Assembly (NCBI RefSeq): GCF_000344135.1
Contig: NZ_BAOP01000001.1
Location: 62,001 to 126,000, forward strand
Source of the DNA: Gordonia malaquae NBRC 108250
GTDB taxonomy: Bacteria; Actinomycetota; Actinomycetes; Mycobacteriales; Mycobacteriaceae
Length of the DNA: 64,000 nucleotides
Direction of reading: 5' to 3'
Position 1 is the first letter of the stretch; each line of letters begins with the position of its first letter. The notes beneath the pieces were generated by a model. That model did no database searches and was not told the DNA's origin. It saw only the letters and a list, made by a program, of their open reading frames with translations. Below are positions 35,145 through 44,268 of the stretch, in pieces. A program made the position numbers and the translations under genes.

Positions 35145-35231
35145 ATGTTCGATCAGTGGCTGTGGAACACCATCCAGGACAATCCCCACGTCCTCGAGGC
35201 TCTCACGCACGTCTTCTCCGGCGTGCAGTAA
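35145..35231 (+). CDS. 28-aa microprotein, copy 2 (MFDQ...FSGV family)
   Basis: ATG preceded by GTAAAGAGGTCTTC; stops at TAA after 28 codons. It begins MFDQWLWNTI and ends LTHVFSGVQ, paralogous to the gene at 31692 with half of the residues identical. At nucleotide level ATGTTCGATCAG and TTCTCCGGCGT are shared, while the middle diverges, as expected of a selected coding sequence with conserved ends. It lies between the hydrolase gene and ssrA and has its own terminator. Predicted single amphipathic helix, no signal peptide, function unknown. Confidence 0.72.
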   Translation: MFDQWLWNTIQDNPHVLEALTHVFSGVQ

Positions 35232-35250
35232 CTCGAAGCCGTTCCACAAG

Positions 35251-35285
35251 ACGCCCTCCGACCTCCCCGGGTCGAGGGCGTTTTG
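35251..35285 (+). terminator. terminator of microprotein gene 2
   Basis: ACGCCCTCCGAC pairs with GTCGAGGGCGT (one bulged C), followed by TTTTGTC. A classical rho-independent form 19 bases after the stop codon. Confidence 0.8.
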
Positions 35286-35312
35286 TCGTTCCGCAGGTGC
35301 CCTCGCCGACGA

Positions 35313-35344
35313 GAAAACCCCCGACCTGACGAGCAGGTCGGGGG
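35313..35344 (-). terminator. terminator of ssrA
   Basis: On the minus strand, CCCCCGACCTG-CTCGT-CAGGTCGGGGG followed by TTTTCTC, directly after the tmRNA 3' end. Confidence 0.85.
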
Positions 35345-35351
35345 CCTAGAG

Positions 35352-35721
35352 TGGAGCCGCCGGGAATTGAACCCGGGTCCTCCGTCACGTCAATGGGGCT
35401 TCTCCGTGTGCAGTCCGCTATGTCTCTACTTGGATCTCCCGGTCTCACGAACAAGCCGGGATGACGATCCCAGTCGCTGTTTGTTGTCCTGTCGCCGTCC
35501 GCGACCGGCGACGACAGTGAGTTCCCTAGCTGATGCCGGCATCCGGTTCCGGGAACTTAGAACCGGGCCGACAGACTAGCCTCGTTGATCAAGCAGCGAG
35601 TGCGTAGTCGCGCTGATTGGAATCGGCGCTTAATTGGTTGCTGCGACGCTTACGGTGGTCTCTAGCCTGCACCGACACGCTTCCCCCACCTCGATGCACG
35701 TAGTCGAAACCGATCGGCCCC
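35352..35721 (-). ncRNA. ssrA: tmRNA (transfer-messenger RNA)
   Basis: About 370 bases, one-piece form. The tRNA-like ends are visible: 5' GGGGCCGATCGGTTTCGACT and 3' GGGTTCAATTCCCGGCGGCTCCA, whose acceptor pairs GGGGCCG with CGGCTCC and keeps the G-U third pair for alanyl charging. The tag frame (35627-35592, stop TGA at 35591-35589) encodes ADSNQRDYALAA, close to the mycobacterial tag. It rescues stalled ribosomes together with SmpB, encoded at 37617-38090 on the same strand. Confidence 0.97.
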
Positions 35722-35842
35722 TAGGTGGTGTCCCCCGTTTCCGGCGGACATCTAATGATAACCAACCTGCCGGGAAGAATCATCCCGTTATTCTCCATGC
35801 CCGGTGTCGCAGTCGGTTTCTCATTGAGACCTGGGTAACGTC
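35722..35842. promoter_or_regulatory. divergent promoter region of ssrA and the CocE-type gene
   Basis: A short gap between two divergent genes. On the minus strand an AT-rich patch near 35755-35765 (TTATCATTAGATG) is the likely -10 region of ssrA, which would give a 5'-extended precursor. No operator is obvious. Confidence 0.35.
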
Positions 35843-37594
35843 ATGTGCGTGACGAGAACCAGGTCACTCTGTATCCGTGCACTCGCCGCGCTCGCTGTCG
35901 TTGCAGTCAGTGCGACGGCGTGGCCTGGACCGGCTCACGCGCGTCCCCGGGCCGTCACCGTCCAGACGCTTCACTTCGACGCGGGCGGCGGGTGCGACAT
36001 CGTCGGCGACCTGTACACACCGTCCTCGGCGACTCGTTCGACGCCCGCGTCTGCGATCTTGACGACAAACGGATTCGCCGGATCGAAGGACGACCTCACA
36101 GGCTCGGCACTGATGTTCGCCAAGCGCGGGTACGTGGTCCTCGCCTACTCCGGACTCGGGTTCGGCGGCTCCGGATGCCGCGTCACGCTCGACACCCCGT
36201 CGATCGACGGCAGAGCCGCGTCGAAGCTCATCAGCTATCTCGGCGGGTCGAGTGGAATCGCCTACCGCGACCAATCGCATCGAGCCCCCGCAGCTCCCGT
36301 CAGGAACGTCCGGCTCGACGACCGCGGTTCGGACGGACGACACCACGCGTACGATCCACGGGTCGGCATGGTCGGCGGATCGTACGGCGGCCAGATCCAG
36401 TTCGCGACCGCCTCAGTCGACCCGCGCCTCGACACGATCGTCCCGATGGCGACGTGGAACGACCTGTCGTACTCCGTCTTCCCGAACAGCGTCGGCCAGA
36501 CCCGGGGCGTCACCACGGCAACCCCGGGCGCCGCGAAGATCAACTGGGGCATGACGTTCGCCGCAGGCGGAATCGTCTCCGGCGTGACCGACCCCGCCGT
36601 CACCCCCGACCGGCTGACCGGATGTCCGAACTTTCCGCGCGAAGTGTGCGACGGGGTGGTCGAGGGGATCACGTCCGGCGTTCCCGAGCCGCGAGTGGTC
36701 GACAGGCTCCGAGCCGGATCGGTCGCCCGATATCTCGATCGGGTCCGCATCCCGACCTTGCTGATCCAGGGGCAGAACGACACGCTCTTCAACCTCAACG
36801 AATCTCTCGCGACGTACCGCGGTCTGCGCGCCAACGGGGTGCCCACCGGACTCATCTGGTACTCGGGTGGTCATTCCGGTCCAGCCGCCCCCGGCGATTT
36901 CGACGAGAAACGCCCTGATCCGGCCAGGCAGTACGTCGCGCGACGGCAGATCGAGTGGATCGATCACTACCTCGCGGGCTCACCGGGGTCGACCGGGCCG
37001 ACGTTCGCCTACTTCCGCGACTGGGTGTCGTACCGAGGAGACGCGGCTCCGGCGTATGCGACATCGGCCGAGGTCGACCTCGATTCCACCGTCACCTATC
37101 CGTTCGTCGACCGGACTGCGCACTTCACCACCCCGCCGTTCGGCCTGCCGACCACGGGCGACTCTCCCGACGGCCTCAAGTTGATCACCGCCCCGAGCCA
37201 TGACGTCCCCGGCACGTTCGCACGCTGGGACTCGGCGCCTCTTCGAGGGTCCACCGACGTCGTCGGCGCCCCGACCGTCAAGCTCCGACTGCGGACGAAC
37301 GTCCGTCCGTTCGTACCTGTGGCGGACCGGCTGGTCGTGTTCGTGCGCATCCAGGACGTCGCGCCGTCGGGGCAGGTGACGACAGTGGGCGACCAAGTCG
37401 CGCCGACCAGGATCGCCGACCCCACCCGCCCGGCCACGATCACCGTTCCAGCGTTCGTCCACCGGTTCGACCGCGGCCATCGAATTCGAGTCCTGGTGTC
37501 CGGCGGTTCGACGAACTACCGCGGCGGCTCCGTTCCTGCGCCGGTCACGATCACCGCGGGCGCGCAACAGACGCTCACGCTGCCCATCCGCTGA
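35843..37594 (+). CDS. secreted CocE/NonD-type (X-Pro dipeptidyl-peptidase S15) hydrolase
   Basis: 583 residues. A Sec signal peptide (core ALAALAVVAVSATAW, probable cut after AHA near 33). The catalytic domain has the elbow GGSYGG (S180), the acid in LIQGQNDTLFN, and the His in YSGGHSG; the C-terminal jelly-roll domain (VGAPTVKLRLRTN to the end) is the lid typical of cocaine esterase/S15 proteins. An extracellular ester or peptide bond is the target; which one is unknown. ATG 35843 or GTG 35849 can start it. Confidence 0.88.
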   Translation: MCVTRTRSLCIRALAALAVVAVSATAWPGPAHARPRAVTVQTLHFDAGGGCDIVGDLYTPSSATRSTPASAILTTNGFAGSKDDLTGSALMFAKRGYVVLAYSGLGFGGSGCRVTLDTPSIDGRAASKLISYLGGSSGIAYRDQSHRAPAAPVRNVRLDDRGSDGRHHAYDPRVGMVGGSYGGQIQFATASVDPRLDTIVPMATWNDLSYSVFPNSVGQTRGVTTATPGAAKINWGMTFAAGGIVSGVTDPAVTPDRLTGCPNFPREVCDGVVEGITSGVPEPRVVDRLRAGSVARYLDRVRIPTLLIQGQNDTLFNLNESLATYRGLRANGVPTGLIWYSGGHSGPAAPGDFDEKRPDPARQYVARRQIEWIDHYLAGSPGSTGPTFAYFRDWVSYRGDAAPAYATSAEVDLDSTVTYPFVDRTAHFTTPPFGLPTTGDSPDGLKLITAPSHDVPGTFARWDSAPLRGSTDVVGAPTVKLRLRTNVRPFVPVADRLVVFVRIQDVAPSGQVTTVGDQVAPTRIADPTRPATITVPAFVHRFDRGHRIRVLVSGGSTNYRGGSVPAPVTITAGAQQTLTLPIR

Positions 37595-37616
37595 CCTCGT
37601 CAGCTCGGGTGAGCGC

Positions 37617-38090
37617 TCACATGCCCTTCACGCGGCGGCCGATGGTGCGCTCGACCTCACGCTTGGCCGTTCGCTCGGCGATGTCACGGCGTTTGTCGTG
37701 CGCCTGCTTACCGCGTGCGAGAGCGAGTTCGAGCTTGGCGTGACCATCGGAGAAGTACATCTGCAGCGGGACCAACGTCAAGTTGCCGTCGCGGATCTTC
37801 CCGATGAGATTGTCGATCTCCCGCCGGTGGAGCAGCAGCTTCCGTTTGCGCCGAGGTGCGTGGTTGGTCCACGTTCCGCTGCCGTACTCCGCGATGTGCA
37901 GACCGTTGATCCACACTTCGCCGTCGTCGATCGTCGCGAACGCGTCGACGAGAGACGCCTTACCCTCGCGCAGCGCCTTCACCTCAGTGCCCTGCAGCAC
38001 CATGCCGGCCTCGTACGTGTCCAGGATGGTGTACAGGTGCCGAGCTTTGCGGTTGGTCGCGATCACCGCTTTGCCCTTCTCTCTAGGCAC
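37617..38090 (-). CDS. smpB: SsrA-binding protein SmpB
   Basis: 157 residues, full length. It starts [20 protein letters not shown]; the core [21 protein letters not shown] and the lysine/arginine-rich C-terminal tail ([15 protein letters not shown]) that enters the empty mRNA channel are all present. It delivers alanyl-tmRNA to stalled ribosomes. It follows ftsX on the same strand, the usual ftsE-ftsX-smpB order of actinobacteria, with ssrA 1.9 kb further downstream. Confidence 0.97.
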   Translation of the reverse strand: MPREKGKAVIATNRKARHLYTILDTYEAGMVLQGTEVKALREGKASLVDAFATIDDGEVWINGLHIAEYGSGTWTNHAPRRKRKLLLHRREIDNLIGKIRDGNLTLVPLQMYFSDGHAKLELALARGKQAHDKRRDIAERTAKREVERTIGRRVKGM

Positions 38091-38114
38091 GATTCACCTC
38101 CTGATCACTCGTGT

Positions 38115-39020
38115 TCATTCTCGGACGTAGACGCGCAACGTGCCGTAGGCCGTCAGACCCGCCAGCAGGATGCCGGACAGGACGAGCCACGGAGAGACGA
38201 ACCATACGTCGGCCGTCGTGATGCGCGCCAAGATGTTCACACCGTAGAGGTCTTCGAGCGCTTTGTCGAAGAAGAATATCTTCGCGAGGAACAGACCGCC
38301 GATCGCGAGCAACGCGCCGACGACCGCGGCGACCACCGCTTCCAGCAGGAACGGCAACTGCGTGTACCACCGCGTCGCGCCGACGAGACGCATGATCGAC
38401 ACTTCCGTCTTGCGGGTGTACGCCGCTATCTGAACGGTGTTGACGATCAACAGGATCGCCGCGACGGCGAGGACCGCGGCGATCGCGAACGCGGCGTTCC
38501 GCGCGCCGTCGAGCACACTGAAGATGCGTTTGACGAGGTCACGTTGATCGAGGACACCGTCGACGCCCTCCGCCCGCGAGAACTTGTCGAGCACGTCGCC
38601 GAAACGACTCGGGTCGTCCATTCGGACGCGGAGCGCACCCTGGTACGCCTCCTTGCGGATGAAGTCGGCCAGTTCAGGAGAATCCTTCTCCCACGCCGCC
38701 TTCGCCGTGCGGAACGCCTGATCCTGGCTAATGAACGTCACCGAACCGACCCCGGGCTCGGCTTCGAGATTCGTCCGGAGCGTCGTGCACGGTGCGGACA
38801 GGCAGTTCGGGTCGGCCTTCGTCACGGCGTCGTTGATGAAGAACTGCATTTCGACCCGGTCGAGGAAGATCTTCTGGCTCTTGTCGGCCATCTGGATCAC
38901 CAGCATTCCGCCGCCGAGCATGCCGAGGGTGATCGCGGTGGTCAGAACCATCGCGACAGTCATGGTGATGTTCCGCCGAAGTCCGTTGAGGACCTCGCGG
39001 ATGATGAAGTTCGCGCGCAT
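38115..39020 (-). CDS. ftsX: cell-division protein FtsX
   Basis: 301 residues from ATG 39020 (MRANFIIREVLNGLRRN), the usual start; the frame is open further upstream. One N-terminal helix, an extracytoplasmic domain of about 110 residues containing the Cys pair NCLSAPC, then three helices including the conserved MRLVGATRWYTQLPFLLEA. With FtsE it forms the ABC-like complex that activates peptidoglycan hydrolases (RipC in mycobacteria) at the septum. Confidence 0.96.
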   Translation of the reverse strand: MRANFIIREVLNGLRRNITMTVAMVLTTAITLGMLGGGMLVIQMADKSQKIFLDRVEMQFFINDAVTKADPNCLSAPCTTLRTNLEAEPGVGSVTFISQDQAFRTAKAAWEKDSPELADFIRKEAYQGALRVRMDDPSRFGDVLDKFSRAEGVDGVLDQRDLVKRIFSVLDGARNAAFAIAAVLAVAAILLIVNTVQIAAYTRKTEVSIMRLVGATRWYTQLPFLLEAVVAAVVGALLAIGGLFLAKIFFFDKALEDLYGVNILARITTADVWFVSPWLVLSGILLAGLTAYGTLRVYVRE

Positions 39021-39051
39021 GAGGTGCTTGTCTCTCCTGTCTACGGTCGGC

Positions 39052-39738
39052 TCAGCCGATGCCGTACACGCCGTAGTCGTCGTTGCGGACAAGGGAACCG
39101 TTGTTGAACTCGACGACGCGACGGCGCATCGAGTCGACGATGTGCCTGTCGTGCGTGGCCATCACGACCGTCGTGCCACCCCTGTTCACTCGGTCGAGGA
39201 CGTCGACGATCTCCTCACTGGTCTCGGGATCCAGGTTGCCCGTCGGCTCGTCGGCCAACAGCAGAGCCGGACGGTTGACGATCGCGCGGGCGATCGCCAC
39301 CCGCTGCATCTCGCCACCGGACAGTTCCTGCGGCATGCGGTTCGCCTTACCCGCGAGTCCTACGTACTCGAGTGTCTCCGGCACCGCCTCGCGGATCGTC
39401 GACGCCGGCTTCCCGATCACTTCGAGCGCAAACGCGACGTTGTCGGCGACGGTCTTCTGCTGCAGCAGGCGGAAGTCCTGGAACACGCAGCCGATCGACT
39501 GTCGCAGCTTCGGGACCTGACGTCCCTTGAGCTTGTTGACGTGGAAGTCGCCGACCCACGTGTCGCCCGACGTCTGTCGGTCCTCTTTGAGGAGCAGACG
39601 GAAGAACGTCGACTTGCCCGAGCCGGACGGGCCGATCAGGAACGCGAACTCGCCCTTGTCGATCTCGAGCGTCAAGTCCGAGAGCGCGGGCCGGGTCGAC
39701 TTCGCGTATTGCATCGTCACATTCGACAGCTTGATCAC
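39052..39738 (-). CDS. ftsE: cell-division ATP-binding protein FtsE
   Basis: 228 residues from GTG 39738 ([11 protein letters not shown]). Walker [11 protein letters not shown]-loop VFQDFRLL, signature [14 protein letters not shown], Walker B ALLLADEP, switch His in MATHD. It powers FtsX and is encoded directly before it with a 31-base gap. Confidence 0.97.
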   Translation of the reverse strand: MIKLSNVTMQYAKSTRPALSDLTLEIDKGEFAFLIGPSGSGKSTFFRLLLKEDRQTSGDTWVGDFHVNKLKGRQVPKLRQSIGCVFQDFRLLQQKTVADNVAFALEVIGKPASTIREAVPETLEYVGLAGKANRMPQELSGGEMQRVAIARAIVNRPALLLADEPTGNLDPETSEEIVDVLDRVNRGGTTVVMATHDRHIVDSMRRRVVEFNNGSLVRNDDYGVYGIG

Positions 39739-39767
39739 GCTGACCAAGTGTACTGATGATGCACCCG

Positions 39768-40211
39768 TCAGCGACCGGTGCTGGTCTCCGGCGTCGTCGT
39801 GTCGGTGTCCCGGTCGGCCGTCGGAGTGGTGCTCAACCGGGTCTCGGCGGGTGCCGATCGGCGTGGATTCGCCGGCCCGTCCGTCGTCGACGTGTCGGTC
39901 GGCTCCGTGGTGTCCTCGGTGGTCGTCGGCGTCGATTCCTCCGTCGATGTCGGCGCCTCGGGTTGTGTGGTCTCCGGAACCGGTGTCTGCCGCGTCTGCG
40001 TCACCGGTGCGGTCTTGTCCTCCGGCGGGTTGTAGTGCCCGGACGAGAACCCGTAGAACGCCAGCAGGCCGAGCCAGACTGCGCACAGCACAAGCGTCGT
40101 GGTGCGCAGTCTCGTGTGGTAGACGTGCCGCATCCGATGCGCGAGCTTCTCCAGGCGGGTCTGGGGTTCGACGGGCACCGGATTGCGCCCGCTCGGTGTC
40201 GGGTCGATCAT
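39768..40211 (-). CDS. single-pass membrane protein with Thr/Pro-rich tail
   Basis: 147 residues from ATG 40211, which overlaps the mscS-type stop by 4 bases. A basic cytosolic N-terminus precedes one helix ([21 protein letters not shown]), then about 95 residues dominated by Thr, Glu, Pro and Ser outside the membrane. Low-complexity spacer of this kind often crosses the cell wall and may be glycosylated. The family is not recognised. Its coupling to the mechanosensitive channel and position just before ftsE are notable. Confidence 0.7.
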   Translation of the reverse strand: MIDPTPSGRNPVPVEPQTRLEKLAHRMRHVYHTRLRTTTLVLCAVWLGLLAFYGFSSGHYNPPEDKTAPVTQTRQTPVPETTQPEAPTSTEESTPTTTEDTTEPTDTSTTDGPANPRRSAPAETRLSTTPTADRDTDTTTPETSTGR

Positions 40212-41125
40212 TCCGCGCTCCCCTCGGTCAGGTCGTCGGACGCAGTGGCCTCGGCGGACGTGGCGTCGACGCCGTGCTGCCAGAGACCGAACACGATCTC
40301 CGACCGCAGCGCGCGACCGACTCCGAACTGCTGACCGGGCAGCGTGCGCGCGACGATGCGGACGGTCAACGAATCGAGTTCGAGGTTGATCACGCCCAGC
40401 GGCGTCGGTTCGTCGAGCAGCAGGCGATGCCATTTCGGGTCGGCGTAGAAGCGGCGGCCCACCTCGCGAAGGGTCTCGTTGACCACGTTGATGTCGGCGT
40501 CAGCGGGGACGGGGACGTCGACGACGGCTCGCGCCCAGTCCTTCGACAGATTCGTCGACTTGATCATCTGGCCGTTGGGGACGGTGATCAGCTCGCCGTC
40601 CGAACTGCGCAACCGCGTCGCGCGGAGAGTGACATCTTCAACGGTGCCCTCGGCGTCGCTGCCGGACACCGACAGCTTCACGACGTCGCCGTACCCGTAC
40701 TGGTGCTCGGCGATGATGAAGAAGCCTGCCAGCACATCTTGCACGATGCGTTGTGCACCGAAACCGAGCGCGGCGCCGAGCACAGCGCTCAGTCCCACGA
40801 GGCTCGATGTGGTGACCCACGACGACAGCAGTCTCAGTCCCACCACGACGACGACGATGGCGATGAGAGTCCAGGCCACGACGTCGACGAGTGCCCGACG
40901 ATGTTTCATGTCCTCGGACTGGACGATGTCGTCGCTGTTCTCGAAGCGCGTCAGCGTGCGCTGGGAGTACTTGTCTGCGGCCCAGCGGATGCAGCGGACC
41001 AGCAACATCGCTCCGACGATCCACAGCAGGATGCTGACGAAGTCGACGGCCAGCCATTCCTCCCACTTCCGCATCCACGATGGGAGCCCGAGAGTGTCGA
41101 CGAGGTACGTGACCTGCGGCTTCAT
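40208..41125 (-). CDS. small-conductance mechanosensitive channel (MscS family)
   Basis: 305 residues. Three N-terminal helices; the pore helix region is [26 protein letters not shown], followed by the beta domain ([16 protein letters not shown]... [28 protein letters not shown]). It vents solutes on hypo-osmotic shock. Translationally coupled to the downstream Thr-rich protein. Confidence 0.92.
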   Translation of the reverse strand: MKPQVTYLVDTLGLPSWMRKWEEWLAVDFVSILLWIVGAMLLVRCIRWAADKYSQRTLTRFENSDDIVQSEDMKHRRALVDVVAWTLIAIVVVVVGLRLLSSWVTTSSLVGLSAVLGAALGFGAQRIVQDVLAGFFIIAEHQYGYGDVVKLSVSGSDAEGTVEDVTLRATRLRSSDGELITVPNGQMIKSTNLSKDWARAVVDVPVPADADINVVNETLREVGRRFYADPKWHRLLLDEPTPLGVINLELDSLTVRIVARTLPGQQFGVGRALRSEIVFGLWQHGVDATSAEATASDDLTEGSAE

Positions 41126-41134
41126 AGGCGAGCC

Positions 41135-42247
41135 CTACGCGTTCTCGTCCATCCGCCAGCGGATGCCCGCTTCGATGAAGCGGTCCAGGTCGCCGTCGAG
41201 GATGGCGCTCGGGTTGTTGCTCTCCACGTTGGTCCGCAGGTCTTTGACCATCTGGTACGGCTGCAAGACGTACGAGCGCATCTGATTGCCCCAGCTGGCG
41301 CCGGTGTCGCTCTTGAGGGCGTCCATCTGGGCGCGTTCCTCAAGACGCTTGCGCTCGAGGAGCCTGGCCTGCAGGACGCGCATCGCGGCGGCCTTGTTCT
41401 GCAGCTGACTCTTCTCGTTCTGACACGTCACGACGATGCCCGTCGGAACGTGGGTCAGGCGGACGGCCGAGTCAGTCGTGTTGACCGACTGTCCGCCGGG
41501 GCCCGACGAGCGGTAGACGTCGACACGCAGATCGTTCTCGTCGATGTCGATGTGGTCGGTGGTCTCGACGACCGGCAGCACCTCGACCTCGGCGAACGAC
41601 GTCTGACGCCGCCCCTGATTGTCGAAGGGGCTGATGCGGACCAGGCGGTGGGTGCCCTGCTCCACAGAGAGAGTCCCGTACATGTAGGGTGCCTTGATCG
41701 CGAAGGTCGCCGACTTGAGACCTGCTTCTTCGGCGTACGACGTGTCGTACACCTCCACCGAGTGACCGTGCTGCTCAGCCCACCGGATGTACATGCGCAT
41801 GAGCATCTGCGCCCAGTCGGCAGCGTCGACACCGCCCGCACCGGAACGGATGTTGACCAGGGCCTCGCGCGGGTCGTACTCACCGGCGAGCATGGTCTTC
41901 ACTTCCATCGCGGCGATGTCGCGCCGCAGGTCCGCTCGCTCGGCGTCGGCGTCGGCGATCGCGGCAGCCTGGTCGTCGCCCTCTTCGGCTTCGGCGAGTT
42001 CGTAGAGAACCGGCAGATCGTCGAGCCGTGACCGGAGTTCGGTGACGCGCCGCAACTCGCTCTGGGCGTGCGACAGCTCGCTCGTCACCTTCTGCGCGTG
42101 ATCCTGGTTGTTCCACAGGTCCGGATCGGACGCCTGCATCTCCAACTCGTCGATACGGCGGCGGAGTTCGTCGAGATCCACCACTTTCTCGACCGTGGTC
42201 AAGGTGGCGTCGAGCGATTCGAGGTCGGCAGAGGCTTCGGGATGCAC
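41135..42247 (-). CDS. prfB: peptide chain release factor 2
   Basis: 370 residues. The stop-codon-reading tripeptide SPF is in [10 protein letters not shown] near 207, and the peptidyl-hydrolysis motif GGQ in [10 protein letters not shown] near 252. It releases at UGA and UAA. The gene is a single uninterrupted frame without the programmed +1 frameshift of E. coli, which is normal for actinobacteria. It heads the prfB-mscS-unknown-ftsE-ftsX-smpB series. Confidence 0.97.
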   Translation of the reverse strand: MHPEASADLESLDATLTTVEKVVDLDELRRRIDELEMQASDPDLWNNQDHAQKVTSELSHAQSELRRVTELRSRLDDLPVLYELAEAEEGDDQAAAIADADAERADLRRDIAAMEVKTMLAGEYDPREALVNIRSGAGGVDAADWAQMLMRMYIRWAEQHGHSVEVYDTSYAEEAGLKSATFAIKAPYMYGTLSVEQGTHRLVRISPFDNQGRRQTSFAEVEVLPVVETTDHIDIDENDLRVDVYRSSGPGGQSVNTTDSAVRLTHVPTGIVVTCQNEKSQLQNKAAAMRVLQARLLERKRLEERAQMDALKSDTGASWGNQMRSYVLQPYQMVKDLRTNVESNNPSAILDGDLDRFIEAGIRWRMDENA

Positions 42248-42251
42248 CCGG

Positions 42252-42620
42252 TCAGCCTACCGAGTCGGAGAGGGTCCCGAAACGCCAGGTGGATTCCTCT
42301 TTACCGGGCTTGTACACGACGGGCCGATCTTCACCCGGCCTCGGCTCGACAGCTCCGGACGGCAGGACCACGCGCCCGTACACTTCGACCCCCGGCGCAT
42401 CCGGACCGATGATCGTTCCTGCGATGGTGCAGGTTCGGGCGCCGTTCCGGTCCATGGCGCCGCTGGCCGCACTTGTGATCGTCATGGTGCCGTCGACGTA
42501 TCCTCGGCCGGCCGAGGCCGTGCCGAACCCACCCGCCGGACCGTTTCCGCGTGACACTTTCAGCAGGATCACACTCACGATCAACAGCGCGGTGAACAGG
42601 ACGAGTATCCACGACGGCAT
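42252..42620 (-). CDS. hypothetical membrane-anchored protein, 122 aa
   Basis: Not recognised. One N-terminal anchor ([17 protein letters not shown]), then about 95 residues of probable beta structure with a Gly-rich start and one Cys in RTCTIAGTI. It ends 4 bases before prfB on the same strand, so it may be the first gene of that transcript. Divergent from hisN with a 50-base gap. Confidence 0.65.
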   Translation of the reverse strand: MPSWILVLFTALLIVSVILLKVSRGNGPAGGFGTASAGRGYVDGTMTITSAASGAMDRNGARTCTIAGTIIGPDAPGVEVYGRVVLPSGAVEPRPGEDRPVVYKPGKEESTWRFGTLSDSVG

Positions 42621-42670
42621 GGCCTCACCCTACCGTCGCGGCCTGCGCGCTTTCTCGGTAGCGTTGCCGC

Positions 42671-43468
42671 GTGGCCACTGACTCCGCAGGTTCCGAACAC
42701 GCGTCCGATCTCGCCCTCGCCCTCGAGCTCGCGACTGCCGCAGACGCTCTGACTTCCACCCGCTTCGGCGCACTCGACCTCCAGGTCGATTCGAAGCCGG
42801 ACCTGACTCCGGTGTCCGACGCCGATCTCGCCTGCGAACGACTGTTGCGGGACCGGCTCCAGCAGGCCCGGCCCGACGACGCCGTGCTCGGCGAGGAGTT
42901 CGGCGGCGACCAGGTGCTGCAGGGCCGCCAATGGGTGATCGATCCGATCGACGGCACCAAGAACTTCGTCCGCGGCGTCCCGGTGTGGTCCACGCTGATC
43001 GCTCTGCTGGTCGACGGCGTTCCCGTTGTGGGAGTGGTCAGCGCGCCCGCATTGAATCGGCGATGGTGGGCGTCGGCGGGTGCGGGTGCGTTCACCTCGC
43101 ACGACGGGGTCGAACGCTCGATCAGCGTCTCGAAGGTCGGCGACCTCGCGTCGTCGTCACTGGCGTTCTCGAGCCTCTCCGGCTGGAAGGACCTCGGAAT
43201 CCGAGATCAGTTCATCGACCTCACCGACAGCGTGTGGCGGGTCCGCGGGTACGGCGACTTCTTCAACTACTGCCTCGTGGCCGAGGGTTCGGTTGACGTG
43301 ACCGCCGAACCCGAGGTGTCCCTGTGGGACCTCGCTCCCCTGGACATCCTCGTCCGCGAGGCCGGCGGGCGGTTCACAGCCCTGGACGGGAGCGCCGGGC
43401 CCGCAGGCGGCAGTGCCGTCGCGTCGAACGGGCTGCTGCACGACGAGGTCCTCGCCGCTTTGCGATGA
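42671..43468 (+). CDS. hisN: histidinol-phosphatase / inositol-monophosphatase family
   Basis: 265 residues from GTG 42671. Metal and substrate motifs: GEEFG near 76-80, [19 protein letters not shown] near 91-109 and [15 protein letters not shown] near 220-234. Actinobacterial HisN proteins of this length dephosphorylate histidinol phosphate in histidine synthesis, and HisN next to prfB is a familiar arrangement in Mycobacteriales. Inositol phosphate remains an alternative substrate. Confidence 0.9.
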   Translation: MATDSAGSEHASDLALALELATAADALTSTRFGALDLQVDSKPDLTPVSDADLACERLLRDRLQQARPDDAVLGEEFGGDQVLQGRQWVIDPIDGTKNFVRGVPVWSTLIALLVDGVPVVGVVSAPALNRRWWASAGAGAFTSHDGVERSISVSKVGDLASSSLAFSSLSGWKDLGIRDQFIDLTDSVWRVRGYGDFFNYCLVAEGSVDVTAEPEVSLWDLAPLDILVREAGGRFTALDGSAGPAGGSAVASNGLLHDEVLAALR

Positions 43469-43470
43469 GC

Positions 43471-44130
43471 TCAGAGCTCGACGGCCTCGCCGACCGGGAG
43501 GACTCGGTAGTCCGTGCCGTCGGGCGCCATCTCGGCGAGACGTGCGTTGTGGACGGCACGACCGGCGTCTGACTGGACGGCCTGGTGGATGCCGAATGCG
43601 ACACGGGGACTCACGGCACGCAGGTAGTCGATCGGTTCGCTGATCTTGAGCCACGGCGCCGCGGCAGGCAACGCGAGGACGTCGATCCGCTCGAACGGGA
43701 TGTACAGGCTGTCGCCGGGGTGGCAGAACGCACCGGGTCGGCCGTCGACGTCGAGGACGTACGAGATGTTGTCGATCACGGGCAGTTCAGGGTGGATCAC
43801 CGCGTGTCGCCCTCCGGTGCCGCGCACGGTGAACGCTCCGACGGTGAGGAGTTCTCCGGGCGCGATCACCGACCACCGACCCGCATCGTCGCGAGCGTTG
43901 AGTTGCGCCGCGGTCTGTGGGTCGGCGTACCGGACGGCGTCGGGGTTGGCCTCGACGAGTGCGGGCAGTCGCGCGGGGTCGGCGTGATCGGGATGCTGGT
44001 GGGTCACCAGAATCGCGTCCAGCCCAGTCAATGTCTCGAATCCGGTGGAGAAGTTCCCCGGGTCGAAGAGGACCCGCGTCCCGTTGTGCTCGACGAGGAC
44101 GCAGGAGTGTTCGAGGTGAGTGAACAGCAT
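43471..44130 (-). CDS. metallo-beta-lactamase-fold hydrolase
   Basis: 219 residues from ATG 44130. The zinc motif HQHPDHAD, preceded by GLDAILVT, and the later His in VFCHPGDS-like AFCHPGDSLY mark the UlaG/MBL fold. Start MLFTHLEHSCVLVEHNGTRVLFDPG is typical of this group. It ends 2 bases from the convergent hisN stop. Substrate unknown. Confidence 0.85.
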   Translation of the reverse strand: MLFTHLEHSCVLVEHNGTRVLFDPGNFSTGFETLTGLDAILVTHQHPDHADPARLPALVEANPDAVRYADPQTAAQLNARDDAGRWSVIAPGELLTVGAFTVRGTGGRHAVIHPELPVIDNISYVLDVDGRPGAFCHPGDSLYIPFERIDVLALPAAAPWLKISEPIDYLRAVSPRVAFGIHQAVQSDAGRAVHNARLAEMAPDGTDYRVLPVGEAVEL

Positions 44131-44189
44131 GTTCTCGACGCTACTCGTCGCTGCCCGAGACGACTTCGCCATTGACGCGTGACAACTTT

Positions 44190-44230
44190 CTTACCGCGGA
44201 GTAAGGTCAGTTCTTACTACGGAGTAAGAA
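44190..44230 (+). promoter_or_regulatory. two-copy palindrome upstream of acyl-CoA dehydrogenase operon
   Basis: CTTACCGCGGAGTAAG (44190-44205) and TTCTTACTACGGAGTAAGAA (44211-44230) share CTTACYNCGGAGTAAG and are 21 bases apart, two helical turns. The second is an 8-base perfect inverted repeat. It lies 38 bases before the start codon and must be the operator of a dimeric regulator, probably TetR type and not encoded nearby. Confidence 0.75.
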
Positions 44231-44268
44231 CTCCGCCGGTCCGTTCACTCGACACATCTGGTGAGGAA

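Noticed and set aside
35283..35579. 98-codon frame in the ssrA region
   Set aside because: Lies antisense to the tmRNA, a structural RNA.
41135..42247. Possible programmed frameshift in prfB
   Set aside because: The gene is one open frame; absence of the frameshift is normal in actinobacteria.
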